Shown here: positions 53,041 through 60,897 of the stretch, in pieces | How positions within the stretch are numbered: position 1 is the stretch's first letter | Layout: the number at the start of each line of letters is the position of its first letter | Program-made: the position numbers and the translations under genes | Notes under the pieces: generated by a model | The model's database searches: none | Seen by the model: the letters and a program-made list of their open reading frames with translations, nothing else | What the model was told of the DNA's origin: nothing | Source of the DNA: Niastella vici | Lineage (GTDB): Bacteria > Bacteroidota > Bacteroidia > Chitinophagales > Chitinophagaceae | Direction: 5' to 3' | NCBI RefSeq assembly: GCF_002077945.1 | Contig: NZ_LVYD01000041.1 | Coordinates: 310,001-374,000, forward strand | Length of the DNA stretch: 64,000 nt

Positions 53041-53421
53041 ATGAACAAGTTTGATTTACAAAAACGAACAAAACAATTTCATGTTGATGTAATAAAGCTG
53101 TGCGGCCGATTTCCCAAAAATGCGGCTGGTTTTGAAACAGCCAGACAATTAATAAGAGCCGCAGGGTCTGTTGGATCGAATTACAGAGCTGGTTGCCGTG
53201 CAAAGTCAAATGCAGATTTCATTTATAAGATAGAAGTTGTATTAGAAGAAGCTGACGAATCACTCTATTGGCTGCAGTTATCGCAAGAAGCAGGTTTGGT
53301 GCAGGGAGAAGATTTGGAAACGTTGATAAAAGAGGCCAATGAACTAGTAAGCATTTTTAATGCAAGTGATAAAACAGCCCAAAAAAACAGAGAGGGCAGC
53401 TTAACTAAAAAAAAGGAATAA
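53041..53421 (+). CDS. Four-helix-bundle protein (S23/IVP family)
   Basis: A 126-residue all-alpha protein. Conserved family core: RQLIRAAGSVGSNYRAGCRAK then SNADFIYKIEVVLEEADESLYWL in part. S23 proteins were first seen in intervening sequences of 23S rRNA; the Avd protein of diversity-generating retroelements has the same fold. The molecular role is unknown. The tail ends in basic KKKE. It lies between hemF and hemB inside repeat arms, so it is probably a recent arrival rather than part of heme synthesis. Confidence 0.9.
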   Translation: MNKFDLQKRTKQFHVDVIKLCGRFPKNAAGFETARQLIRAAGSVGSNYRAGCRAKSNADFIYKIEVVLEEADESLYWLQLSQEAGLVQGEDLETLIKEANELVSIFNASDKTAQKNREGSLTKKKE

Positions 53422-53511
53422 CAAAAAATCACTGACTTTGAGATCTATTATTTTGGGGAACTCAGCCCAATCAAAAAAATCTCAAAATCAAAAAATCTCA
53501 AAATCAGAAAT

Positions 53512-54486
53512 ATGTTTCTTCAACGTCGCAACCGCATATTACGTCAGTCGCCGGCAATCAGAAGCATGGTGGCTGAAACCATTTTAACACCGAATGATTT
53601 TATAGTTCCGCTGTTCATCAATGAAGGCGAGCATTATAAGGAAGAAATAGCAAGCATGCCCGGCTATTATCGCATGAGCCTAGATAACACGGTAAAAGAA
53701 GTAAAAGAATTGTGGAGCATGGGCCTCAAAAGCGTGTTGCTGTTCATAAAATGTAAAGACGAACTGAAAGACAATAAAGGTACCGAAGCATTAAACCCCA
53801 AAGGCCTGATGCAACGCAGCATCAGGGCCATTAAAGAGGCTTGTCCGGATATGCTGGTGATGACCGATATTGCCCTTGACCCATTCTCTTCTTTTGGTCA
53901 TGACGGTATTGTAGAAGGCTCAGCCATCGTGAACGATGCTACGGTAGAAGTGCTGGCGCAAATGAGTGTAAGCCATGCGCAGGCCGGGGCCGATTTTGTG
54001 GCTCCCAGCGACATGATGGATGGCCGCATTGCCGCCATTCGCGAAGCACTGGAAGAGAACGGGCTTAATAATACCGGCATCATGAGCTACAGTGCCAAAT
54101 ATGCTTCCTGCTTTTACGGTCCCTTCCGCGATGCGCTCGATAGCGCCCCTGGGTTTGGGGATAAGAAAACCTACCAAATGGATTACAGCAACCGCCTTGA
54201 AGCCGTTAAGGAAACGTTGATGGATGTAGAGGAAGGCGCCGATATTGTGATGGTAAAACCGGCCCTGGCTTACCTGGATATTATCCGCGAAGTGAAAAAT
54301 GCGGTATCTGTACCCGTTAGCGCCTATAACATCAGCGGGGAATATGCCATGATAAAAGCTGCCGCCAGAATGGGCTGGATAGATGAGAACAAAGCCATTC
54401 TGGAAACGCTGACAGCGATCAAAAGAGCCGGTGCAGATCTCATTGCCACTTACTTTGCAAAGGACGCCGTTAAACTTATTAGCTAA
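53512..54486 (+). CDS. hemB: Delta-aminolevulinic acid dehydratase (porphobilinogen synthase)
   Basis: Joins two 5-aminolevulinates into porphobilinogen. The 324-residue protein shows [16 protein letters not shown], then [16 protein letters not shown]. The usual zinc-binding cysteines (as in DVCLCxYTxHGHCG) are replaced, which fits the metal-site type that uses Mg or K rather than Zn. The active-site lysines lie in [17 protein letters not shown] and [13 protein letters not shown]. It starts 2 bases after the S23 element's right arm. Confidence 0.95.
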   Translation: MFLQRRNRILRQSPAIRSMVAETILTPNDFIVPLFINEGEHYKEEIASMPGYYRMSLDNTVKEVKELWSMGLKSVLLFIKCKDELKDNKGTEALNPKGLMQRSIRAIKEACPDMLVMTDIALDPFSSFGHDGIVEGSAIVNDATVEVLAQMSVSHAQAGADFVAPSDMMDGRIAAIREALEENGLNNTGIMSYSAKYASCFYGPFRDALDSAPGFGDKKTYQMDYSNRLEAVKETLMDVEEGADIVMVKPALAYLDIIREVKNAVSVPVSAYNISGEYAMIKAAARMGWIDENKAILETLTAIKRAGADLIATYFAKDAVKLIS

Positions 54487-54502
54487 TACCAGAACTCACC
54501 AT

Positions 54503-55792
54503 ATGTTTGAAAAAAGTATCAATCTCTTCAACCGGGCGCAGCAAAGCATTCCCGGTGGCGTAAACTCTCCCGTACGGGCTTTTAAAAGCGTGGGCGGAAC
54601 GCCGGTATTTATGAGATCGGCCAAAGGCGCCTATATGTTCGATGCCGATGGCAACCGCTTTATTGATTATATCAACTCCTGGGGCCCCATGATATTGGGT
54701 CATGCCTATGAACCGGTGGTAAAGGCCATTCAGGATTATGCACAATATTCTACTTCATTCGGCGCCCCTACCGAACTGGAAATTGAGATGGCTGAGCTCA
54801 TCATCAGCATGACGCCCAATGTTGATCTCATTCGTATGGTGAGCAGCGGAACCGAAGCCTGTATGAGCGCCATCAGGCTGGCCAGGGGTTTTACCAGCCG
54901 CAACAAGATCATCAAGTTCGAAGGCTGCTATCATGGTCATGCCGATTCGTTCCTGGTAAAAGCAGGCAGTGGCGTAGCCACCTTTAATATTCAAACCGTG
55001 CCCGGCGTAACTGCCGGCGTAGCCAACGATACGCTTACCTGCGCATATAACGATTTACCAGCCGTTGAGCAATTGATAGCAGACCACCAGAATGAGATCG
55101 CCGCTATCATTATAGAACCGGTAGCCGGTAATATGGGTTGTATAATACCCCAACCTGGTTTTCTGCAGGGCATACGCTCGCTTTGTGATAAACATGGTAT
55201 TGTGTTCATCATGGATGAAGTAATGACCGGTTTCAGGCTGGCGCCCGGCGGCGCACAGGAAAGGCTGCAAATAAATGCCGACCTGGTTACCTATGGAAAA
55301 GTGATCGGTGGCGGTATGCCTGTAGGCGCCTTTGGTGGTAAGAAAGAGATCATGCAACACATTTCACCACTCGGCAATGTGTACCAGGCAGGAACATTGA
55401 GCGGTAACCCACTGGCCATGATCGCCGGGTATGTGATGTTAAAAACACTGAAAGAAAACCCCGCTATTTATAAACAGCTCGACGAAAACACCAACTATTT
55501 ACGCAATGGGTTAAATGAGGTGTTAAAGGCAAGCGGCACACCGTATGTGATCAACCAGTTGGGGTCAATGATCAGCGTGCATTTCAGCGACCACCCTGTT
55601 ATCAATTTCGCAACTGCCGCATCGGCCAATAATGAGCTGTTCAAGAAATTCTTTCATGCCATGCTGAAACGCGGGGTGTATTTACCACCTTCCGCCTTTG
55701 AAACCTGGTTCCTGTGCAGCGCCCTCACCAATGAAGACCTGGACGCTACCATACAGGCTGCCAAAGAAAGTTTGCACGAGATATTAAATTAG
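54503..55792 (+). CDS. hemL: Glutamate-1-semialdehyde 2,1-aminomutase
   Basis: PLP enzyme that turns glutamate-1-semialdehyde into 5-aminolevulinate, the step between HemA and HemB. The 429-residue protein begins [20 protein letters not shown] in part, has [26 protein letters not shown], and the PLP lysine in [19 protein letters not shown] at 54503 was chosen since the upstream extension overlaps hemB. It follows hemB by 16 bases. Confidence 0.96.
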   Translation: MFEKSINLFNRAQQSIPGGVNSPVRAFKSVGGTPVFMRSAKGAYMFDADGNRFIDYINSWGPMILGHAYEPVVKAIQDYAQYSTSFGAPTELEIEMAELIISMTPNVDLIRMVSSGTEACMSAIRLARGFTSRNKIIKFEGCYHGHADSFLVKAGSGVATFNIQTVPGVTAGVANDTLTCAYNDLPAVEQLIADHQNEIAAIIIEPVAGNMGCIIPQPGFLQGIRSLCDKHGIVFIMDEVMTGFRLAPGGAQERLQINADLVTYGKVIGGGMPVGAFGGKKEIMQHISPLGNVYQAGTLSGNPLAMIAGYVMLKTLKENPAIYKQLDENTNYLRNGLNEVLKASGTPYVINQLGSMISVHFSDHPVINFATAASANNELFKKFFHAMLKRGVYLPPSAFETWFLCSALTNEDLDATIQAAKESLHEILN

Positions 55793-55818
55793 GCACCTAT
55801 ATCTATCATATTTAAATT

Positions 55819-55857
55819 AAGCCGTTGATGGAATAATATTCCGGATACGGCTTTTTT
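55819..55857 (+). terminator. hem operon terminator
   Basis: Stem AAGCCGT / ACGGCTT with an inner GGAAT-AAT-ATTCC stem, followed by T6. It lies 26 bases after the hemL stop. Confidence 0.8.
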
Positions 55858-55961
55858 CATTATTATACAGTACAAATACACTTAAAACCGAACTTTATAG
55901 TATACACCTACCGAAAGTAATGTGGCAATGAGGCATATTTAATTATCAAAACAATGTTACT

Positions 55962-57152
55962 ATGCGCCCATTCACACAACGGCTTGCGTCCATTGATGTT
56001 TTCAGAGCACTCACCATGCTGCTGATGATCTTTGTAAATGACCTGGGAACCTTAACCAATATTCCGCGCTGGCTCGAGCACACCAAGGCCGCCGAAGACG
56101 GAATGGGTTTGGCAGATACCGTATTCCCGGCCTTTCTATTTATTGTTGGGCTCTCTATACCCTTTGCCATTGGCAACCGCTGGGCAAAAGGTGTTTCACA
56201 AAACAATATCCTATGGCATATTCTGGTGCGCTCATTTGCACTGCTGGTAATGGGTTTCTTTCATGTGAATATGGAGAGCTATGATCATGTAGCCGCCCTG
56301 CTGCCAAGAACAGTATGGGAAATATTACTGACGATCAGTTTCTTCCTGATATGGCTCGATTATCCATCTACCTTTTCAAAACAAAAGAAAGGGTTACTGC
56401 AAGGCGCCGGCATAGCCTTACTGATCTTTCTGGCCATTGTATTCAAAGGCGGCGAACATGGCAATACAGTTTGGTTAAAACCTTATTGGTGGGGCATATT
56501 AGGACTCATTGGCTGGTCGTACCTGTTATCAGCAATTGTCTTTCTGTTCGCCAAAGGAAAGCTGCCCTTATTAATAGGCGCCTTTGTATTTTTTACACTA
56601 TTTAACATAGCGCAAAAAGCAGGCTGGCTACATATGCTGCACCCGGTTAGACCTTATATCTGGATCACCGGTGATGGTTCCTTACCTGCGCTCACCATGG
56701 CGGGTATCATTATAGCCGTATTGTATTCTTCACTGGCTGAAAAAGGTAAATACGCCGCCTGCTTTGGTTTACTGTTGCTGCTGGGCGTAGCCATGTTAGC
56801 GGGTGGATTTGCCATAAGGCCACTGGCCGGCATTTCAAAAATACGGGCCACGCCTTCGTGGGTAATGATCTGTACCGGCATCAGTATATTGGTATTTACT
56901 GCTTTAATATGGCTGGTTGACCTAAAGAAAAAACAACAATGGTTTGCCATTATCAAACCGGCCGGTACCAGTACGCTTACCGCTTACCTGCTTCCTTATA
57001 TTATTTATCCGGGGGTTCACATTCTGGGCCTCAGCCTGCCTGCATTCCTCCTGACCGGCGGGGTGGGATTAATTAAATCGGCCCTGTTTGCCTTGCTGGT
57101 CATTATACTGGCCGGACTGCTTGAGAAATGGCGGATACGCTTAAAGGTGTAA
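55962..57152 (+). CDS. DUF5009 / heparan-alpha-glucosaminide N-acetyltransferase-like membrane protein
   Basis: An integral membrane protein of 396 residues with about eleven hydrophobic segments. It starts QRLASIDVFRALTMLLMIFVND, in part, with the N-terminal RxxxxDxxRG-like pattern of the acyltransferase 3/HGSNAT group. Family members acetylate sugars or are of unknown function (DUF5009). It is followed by bidirectional hairpins before the convergent PepSY gene. Confidence 0.82.
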   Translation: MRPFTQRLASIDVFRALTMLLMIFVNDLGTLTNIPRWLEHTKAAEDGMGLADTVFPAFLFIVGLSIPFAIGNRWAKGVSQNNILWHILVRSFALLVMGFFHVNMESYDHVAALLPRTVWEILLTISFFLIWLDYPSTFSKQKKGLLQGAGIALLIFLAIVFKGGEHGNTVWLKPYWWGILGLIGWSYLLSAIVFLFAKGKLPLLIGAFVFFTLFNIAQKAGWLHMLHPVRPYIWITGDGSLPALTMAGIIIAVLYSSLAEKGKYAACFGLLLLLGVAMLAGGFAIRPLAGISKIRATPSWVMICTGISILVFTALIWLVDLKKKQQWFAIIKPAGTSTLTAYLLPYIIYPGVHILGLSLPAFLLTGGVGLIKSALFALLVIILAGLLEKWRIRLKV

Positions 57153-57186
57153 CGAAAACGATTTCTGTTAACAAGTTCAAAATATA

Positions 57187-57234
57187 AAAACACAGAGATA
57201 CATATGAACGAATTTATATGTATCTTTGTGTTTT
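57187..57234. terminator. Long AT-rich hairpin between convergent genes
   Basis: A 19-bp inverted repeat (AAAACACAGAGATACATAT and its complement with one mismatch) with a 10-base loop, ending in runs of T on both strands. It probably acts as a bidirectional terminator for the DUF5009 and PepSY genes. Confidence 0.65.
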
Positions 57235-57275
57235 CATAGGATAAGGTTTAATGGTTAATGGTATTTGATTAGTAC

Positions 57276-57302
57276 AGCCCTTACTTCGGTAGGGGCTTTT
57301 TC
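57276..57302 (+). terminator. Second terminator overlapping PepSY stop
   Basis: AGCCCTTAC / GTAGGGGCT with loop TTCG and a T5 tail on the plus strand. It overlaps the last codons of the convergent PepSY gene. Confidence 0.6.
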
Positions 57303-58402
57303 TTTCTTCTACCCCACCAGATCATAAAGCCGGTAACCGGCAAACTGGCGGCGATGAGTGAGGCGCAAAAAGCCAGGATCTTTCCGGGCAAACCCCAAAT
57401 AGCGCCCACATGGATATCATAATTCATTCGAAGCAATTTATCGGCCCCTTTGGCTTCTTTAAAGCGGCCATAAATATGATCTACAGGTAATTCCTTCATC
57501 GTATACTGATCGAAATAGCGGTAATCTGTTTTCCAGTACGTATCGGCATCTGTGTTTATAGCTACTTCAATAGATGATTTGCCGGTGGCGGGGAAATGCA
57601 TTTCAATGATCTCCGCATCCCGGTGTTCCTGCTGCATGCGCCCCCATAGTTTATCAACCGGTAACAAAGTGGCCTGGGGTATTTTTGTTGTATCGGAAAA
57701 TGGTTCCTGATAGGTCAACGACTTTTTGCCACCGGCGCTTTTGTAAATGGCATTGGCCAGTAATTGCCAGCCGAACACCAACCCGGTAATGGCCATAATG
57801 ATAGCCACCCAGGTCATATAAAACCCCAACACATTGTGCAGGTCATAATTCTTGCGGCGCCAGGCAGCGCTCCATTTTATGCTGAACCGTTGTTTGGCAG
57901 CGGCTTTATTCCGTGGCCACCAAAGTATGAGACCGGTGATCATCATTATCACAAAAATGATGGTAGCATAGATCGTGATCTGCTGACCTGCCTTTTCGGG
58001 TAACCACAGATAAAAATGACCGATCAATACTATTCTGAAAAAATCCCGGTCCATATTCTTCACCTTCAACACCTCGCCAGTATAAGGATTTGCATATACA
58101 GTATAATAATACTCCGGATCAAAGCTGAAAAAGGTAACACATACCGCTTCGTCTTTCGCTCCATACTGTACGCTGTGCACCTGTTTTCCCGGAATTTGTT
58201 TTTCGGCTATTTCCTTAAACCGGGTGGGAGGCAGATAAGCCGCCTGTTGTGGCGCCACCTTTCTGAAAGACGATTGGGTAAGTTTGCTGATCTCGGCCTG
58301 GAAAGCGTATAAACAACCGGTAACGGCAATAATGAAAACAACGATCCCTGAAGTAAATCCCAGCCACAAATGAATTTTTCCGATAGTCTTTTTAATATTC
58401 AT
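57281..58402 (-). CDS. PepSY-associated transmembrane protein
   Basis: A 373-residue inner-membrane protein with four helices and periplasmic PepSY domains. It begins KIHLWLGFTSGIVVFIIAVTGCLYAF in part, and has FYLWLPEKAGQQITIYATIIFVIMMITGLILWWP in part. Such proteins occur near siderophore receptors and iron genes; some act as ferric-siderophore reductases or in iron uptake. The neighbouring AraC regulator (122 bases upstream on the same strand) suggests a regulated pair. Confidence 0.85.
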   Translation of the reverse strand: MNIKKTIGKIHLWLGFTSGIVVFIIAVTGCLYAFQAEISKLTQSSFRKVAPQQAAYLPPTRFKEIAEKQIPGKQVHSVQYGAKDEAVCVTFFSFDPEYYYTVYANPYTGEVLKVKNMDRDFFRIVLIGHFYLWLPEKAGQQITIYATIIFVIMMITGLILWWPRNKAAAKQRFSIKWSAAWRRKNYDLHNVLGFYMTWVAIIMAITGLVFGWQLLANAIYKSAGGKKSLTYQEPFSDTTKIPQATLLPVDKLWGRMQQEHRDAEIIEMHFPATGKSSIEVAINTDADTYWKTDYRYFDQYTMKELPVDHIYGRFKEAKGADKLLRMNYDIHVGAIWGLPGKILAFCASLIAASLPVTGFMIWWGRRKKKPLPK

Positions 58403-58523
58403 ACGATAAGATTGCGCCCGCCACGCCTGTTAAACTGCAAAAATGCCATTGGCGGTCAACTTATCGTTATACAATCGGAAAATTGGTTTACGCAAAAAGA
58501 AAAAATGGACTGATCCTTAGCTA

Positions 58524-59465
58524 TTAATGTAATAACAGCTCACAAGGCTTTAAACCGGTTTGCTTTTTAAAGGCGGTAGAGAAGTGAGAAATAGATGAAT
58601 AGCCCAGCATCATAGATACCTCTGTTACGGTCAATCCTTTTTCATATAATAAATACCGTGCATGCTCCATGCGCTGGCTCTGGTAGAAGTCGAAGATGGT
58701 AGTGCCGTATAATTCTTTAAATCCTTTTTTCAGATAGCATTCATTGATGGCCACTTTACGGCTTAATTCTTTTATGGTAATAGGCTCACCAATATGCTGC
58801 AGTAATATTTCCCGGGCCTTCACGATCTTTTCGCGGTCGCTTTCATTGGCCAGGAACTTGCACTGGAACGCTTCCACTTCCTTATCATCGCCCAGCATAC
58901 ATTCCAGACTGTACAACAACAACATCTGGGTTTGGGCATTAATAAAGATATTCTCGAGGCTATCAGTATAAGTATGGCTCAATAATGCTTCCAGCACCTG
59001 GCGGGTGCGGCCGCATAAAGGCAGGATCTTTGAAAAAGAAGAAGGATGAACAAATTGCAGTACTTCATCGGTAACGGTTTTCAACTTGCCGGGTTTTACA
59101 AACTGCGACAGGTGTACGGCCGAAAACCTGAAACTCATTACATCGATGCATTCAATTCGTTCTGCACAGGTTTTAGATGTGTTCAGTTTGCAATTATCAC
59201 ATTCCACATCTTTCTTATTACAATAAATATTACCCGCAATACAAAAGCGCAGTTCCACAAAGTTCTCCTGGGGTTCAGCTTTTTTGTAATGATATACCAA
59301 CACCCCGGTATCCTCAATATTCCATTGCGCATGTTTCCGGTATCTTTTAATGGCATACTGAACCGAACCAGGCATCTGTTGCTCTTTTTCCTGCAACAGC
59401 TGCAACTGATCGTGCATGATCGGTTGTTTGTAAGCCAGTGAAAGTATATCGGGTGGGTTATACAT
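58524..59465 (-). CDS. AraC family transcriptional regulator with Cys-rich N-terminus
   Basis: A DNA-binding regulator of 313 residues. The C-terminal AraC domain (about 210-313) has two helix-turn-helix motifs: ITIKELSRKVAINECYLKKGF, in part, and LTVTEVSMMLGYSSISHFSTAFKKQTG in part. The N-terminal sensor domain carries a cysteine cluster (about residues 75, 82, 89, 92, 100 and 106 counting from the chosen start), which could bind a metal. The start is uncertain: a promoter box (59475..59482) excludes the ATG at 59477; 59465 or 59417 remain. Confidence 0.85.
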   Translation of the reverse strand: MYNPPDILSLAYKQPIMHDQLQLLQEKEQQMPGSVQYAIKRYRKHAQWNIEDTGVLVYHYKKAEPQENFVELRFCIAGNIYCNKKDVECDNCKLNTSKTCAERIECIDVMSFRFSAVHLSQFVKPGKLKTVTDEVLQFVHPSSFSKILPLCGRTRQVLEALLSHTYTDSLENIFINAQTQMLLLYSLECMLGDDKEVEAFQCKFLANESDREKIVKAREILLQHIGEPITIKELSRKVAINECYLKKGFKELYGTTIFDFYQSQRMEHARYLLYEKGLTVTEVSMMLGYSSISHFSTAFKKQTGLKPCELLLH

Positions 59466-59474
59466 ATTTGGACG

Positions 59475-59506
59475 CAAATTTACATTTACAACGTTAAATT
59501 TCCCAA
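59475..59506 (-). promoter_or_regulatory. Predicted AraC-gene promoter
   Basis: On the minus strand TAAATTTG (59475..59482) matches TAnnTTTG exactly; a TTG (59504..59506) lies 21 bases upstream. Confidence 0.45.
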
Positions 59507-59546
59507 TGGTTTATCGCATTGGCAGTCATGGAAGTGTAAAGATTCA

Positions 59547-59785
59547 AGGTCAATGGTGAATGGTCAATGGTCAATGGTCAATGAAAAAGATGCCACCAGC
59601 TGAAAACCAGTTGCTTATTCGGCCAGCAAACATTCCAGCCTCCAATAACATAGGCTAGGCTATATCAAAATTGTTTGACGAACACTTAAAAAGTGCGAAC
59701 AGGCAGTTAGGCTAAAGAATAGCGAGCTATTCACCCCGCCCGAACGACGTTCAGTCGGGCGGGCATTGACCATTCACCATTCACG
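59547..59785. repeat. TGAATGG-type heptad repeat element (copy 2, long core)
   Basis: Left arm GGTCAAT-GGTGAAT-GGTCAAT-GGTCAAT-GGTCAAT (7-bp period). Right arm CATTGAC-CATTCAC-CATTCAC. The core of about 170 bases has small hairpins (AATAGC/GCTATT, CCCGCCCGA/TCGGGCGGG) but no gene. Its right end is 4 bases from the M23 peptidase stop. Confidence 0.75.
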
Positions 59786-59788
59786 CTT

Positions 59789-60760
59789 CTAGTCAAAGCT
59801 TTGGTTGCTCGAAGAAGACATCTTCAACAGGCGGTCGTATTGTTCGGGCGAAAGGTCGTTGTAGAAGAAGTAAACGGGATCCACGTGACGGCCGTTTTTA
59901 TGTACCTCGTAGTGGCAGTGCGGGCCGGTTGATTTTCCGGTACTGCCTACCCAGCCGATGATCTCGCCACGTTTGATCTTATCACCGGGTTTTACTTTAA
60001 TACGGTACATGTGGCCATAGAGGGTTTCGTAGCCATACCCATGGTTCAGAACTACGTGGTTACCATAGCCATTACCCAGGTTGCCGGCTACTTTTACCGA
60101 TCCATTGGCGGTGGCATAAATAGGTGTTCCCTGCGGAGCGGCAAAGTCGAGCCCGGCATGCATTTTCACCGTTTTATATACGGGGTCAATGCGGTAGCCA
60201 AAACCGGAAGCCAGGCGCTTGAGGTCGCTGTTGCTAACCGGTTGAATGGCCGGTGTACAGGCTAACAGCTGTTCTTTATTCTTGATAAATCCGGTTATTT
60301 CAACATATGACTTTTCCTGGGCCCCCATGCGGTTCTCGAGATTGTGGAGCGAGCTGACTATTGAGTTTTCCAGCTCGTAATTGGTCATGCTGGCCACCAT
60401 TTCCATTTCTTTTTTCTGGGCCAGGTCTTTTGCCCGCATACTGTCGGGAATGGGATTAGCCTCGAAAATGGTGCGGTAAATATCATTATCCCGCTCTTCG
60501 AGCTGGGTCATATGCTGTTGCATTTTGGCAACCTGCTCATCCAGCACCCAGTAGCGTTCCTGCAGCTGTTCATTATACTGCATCAACGCCTTCTCTTTGG
60601 TAGAAGGAAAATAACGATAAGCAATGGAAACGATAATTACAGAGGTGACAATAGCTGCCGATATAAAACCGAGCACCCGCAACAGCTTTACGTGCAGCGG
60701 AGTCTCCAGCTTTTCATATCGGAGAGTATTGGTATTGTAGTAGTACTTGATTTTCTTCAT
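59789..60760 (-). CDS. M23 family peptidase (peptidoglycan hydrolase-like)
   Basis: A 323-residue protein with one N-terminal membrane helix (about 24-46), a coiled coil (about 55-110) and a C-terminal LytM/M23 domain. Zinc ligands are present: HAGLDFAAPQG, and PHCHYEVHKNGRHVDP with the HxH. It probably cleaves peptidoglycan crosslinks or regulates an amidase. ATG at 60760 (MKKIKYYYNTNTLRYEK) was chosen; an ATG 36 bases upstream extends it with an unlikely sequence. It is divergent from alaS. Confidence 0.9.
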   Translation of the reverse strand: MKKIKYYYNTNTLRYEKLETPLHVKLLRVLGFISAAIVTSVIIVSIAYRYFPSTKEKALMQYNEQLQERYWVLDEQVAKMQQHMTQLEERDNDIYRTIFEANPIPDSMRAKDLAQKKEMEMVASMTNYELENSIVSSLHNLENRMGAQEKSYVEITGFIKNKEQLLACTPAIQPVSNSDLKRLASGFGYRIDPVYKTVKMHAGLDFAAPQGTPIYATANGSVKVAGNLGNGYGNHVVLNHGYGYETLYGHMYRIKVKPGDKIKRGEIIGWVGSTGKSTGPHCHYEVHKNGRHVDPVYFFYNDLSPEQYDRLLKMSSSSNQSFD

Positions 60761-60823
60761 GGATACAAGCCGATTACCAAGGTTGCTTTTCAGCAAAACA
60801 GCCCGAATTAAATTACCTTTGCA

Positions 60824-60831
60824 GCCGTTGC
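60824..60831 (+). promoter_or_regulatory. Predicted -7 box of alaS
   Basis: TACCTTTG matches TAnnTTTG exactly. It implies a leader of about 60 bases before the ATG. No -33 TTG at normal spacing was found. Confidence 0.4.
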
Positions 60832-60897
60832 CTAAACGGTAACATTTACAAATATAAAGGCTTAAGTGTCAATTTTGATCAAAGATCGTTCCGTTTT

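Larger units (their letters stand above)
52957..53510. mobile_element. GATTTTGA-type octad repeat element carrying the S23 gene
   Basis: Left arm: GATTTTGA-GATTTGGG-GATTTAGG-GATTTTTA-GATTTACT (8-bp period). Right arm: two copies of AAATCTCAAAATC, the exact reverse complement of GATTTTGAGATTT. Between them lies the four-helix-bundle gene. The element separates hemF from hemB, and its ends touch both genes. Its solo relatives elsewhere lack a gene. Confidence 0.75.
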
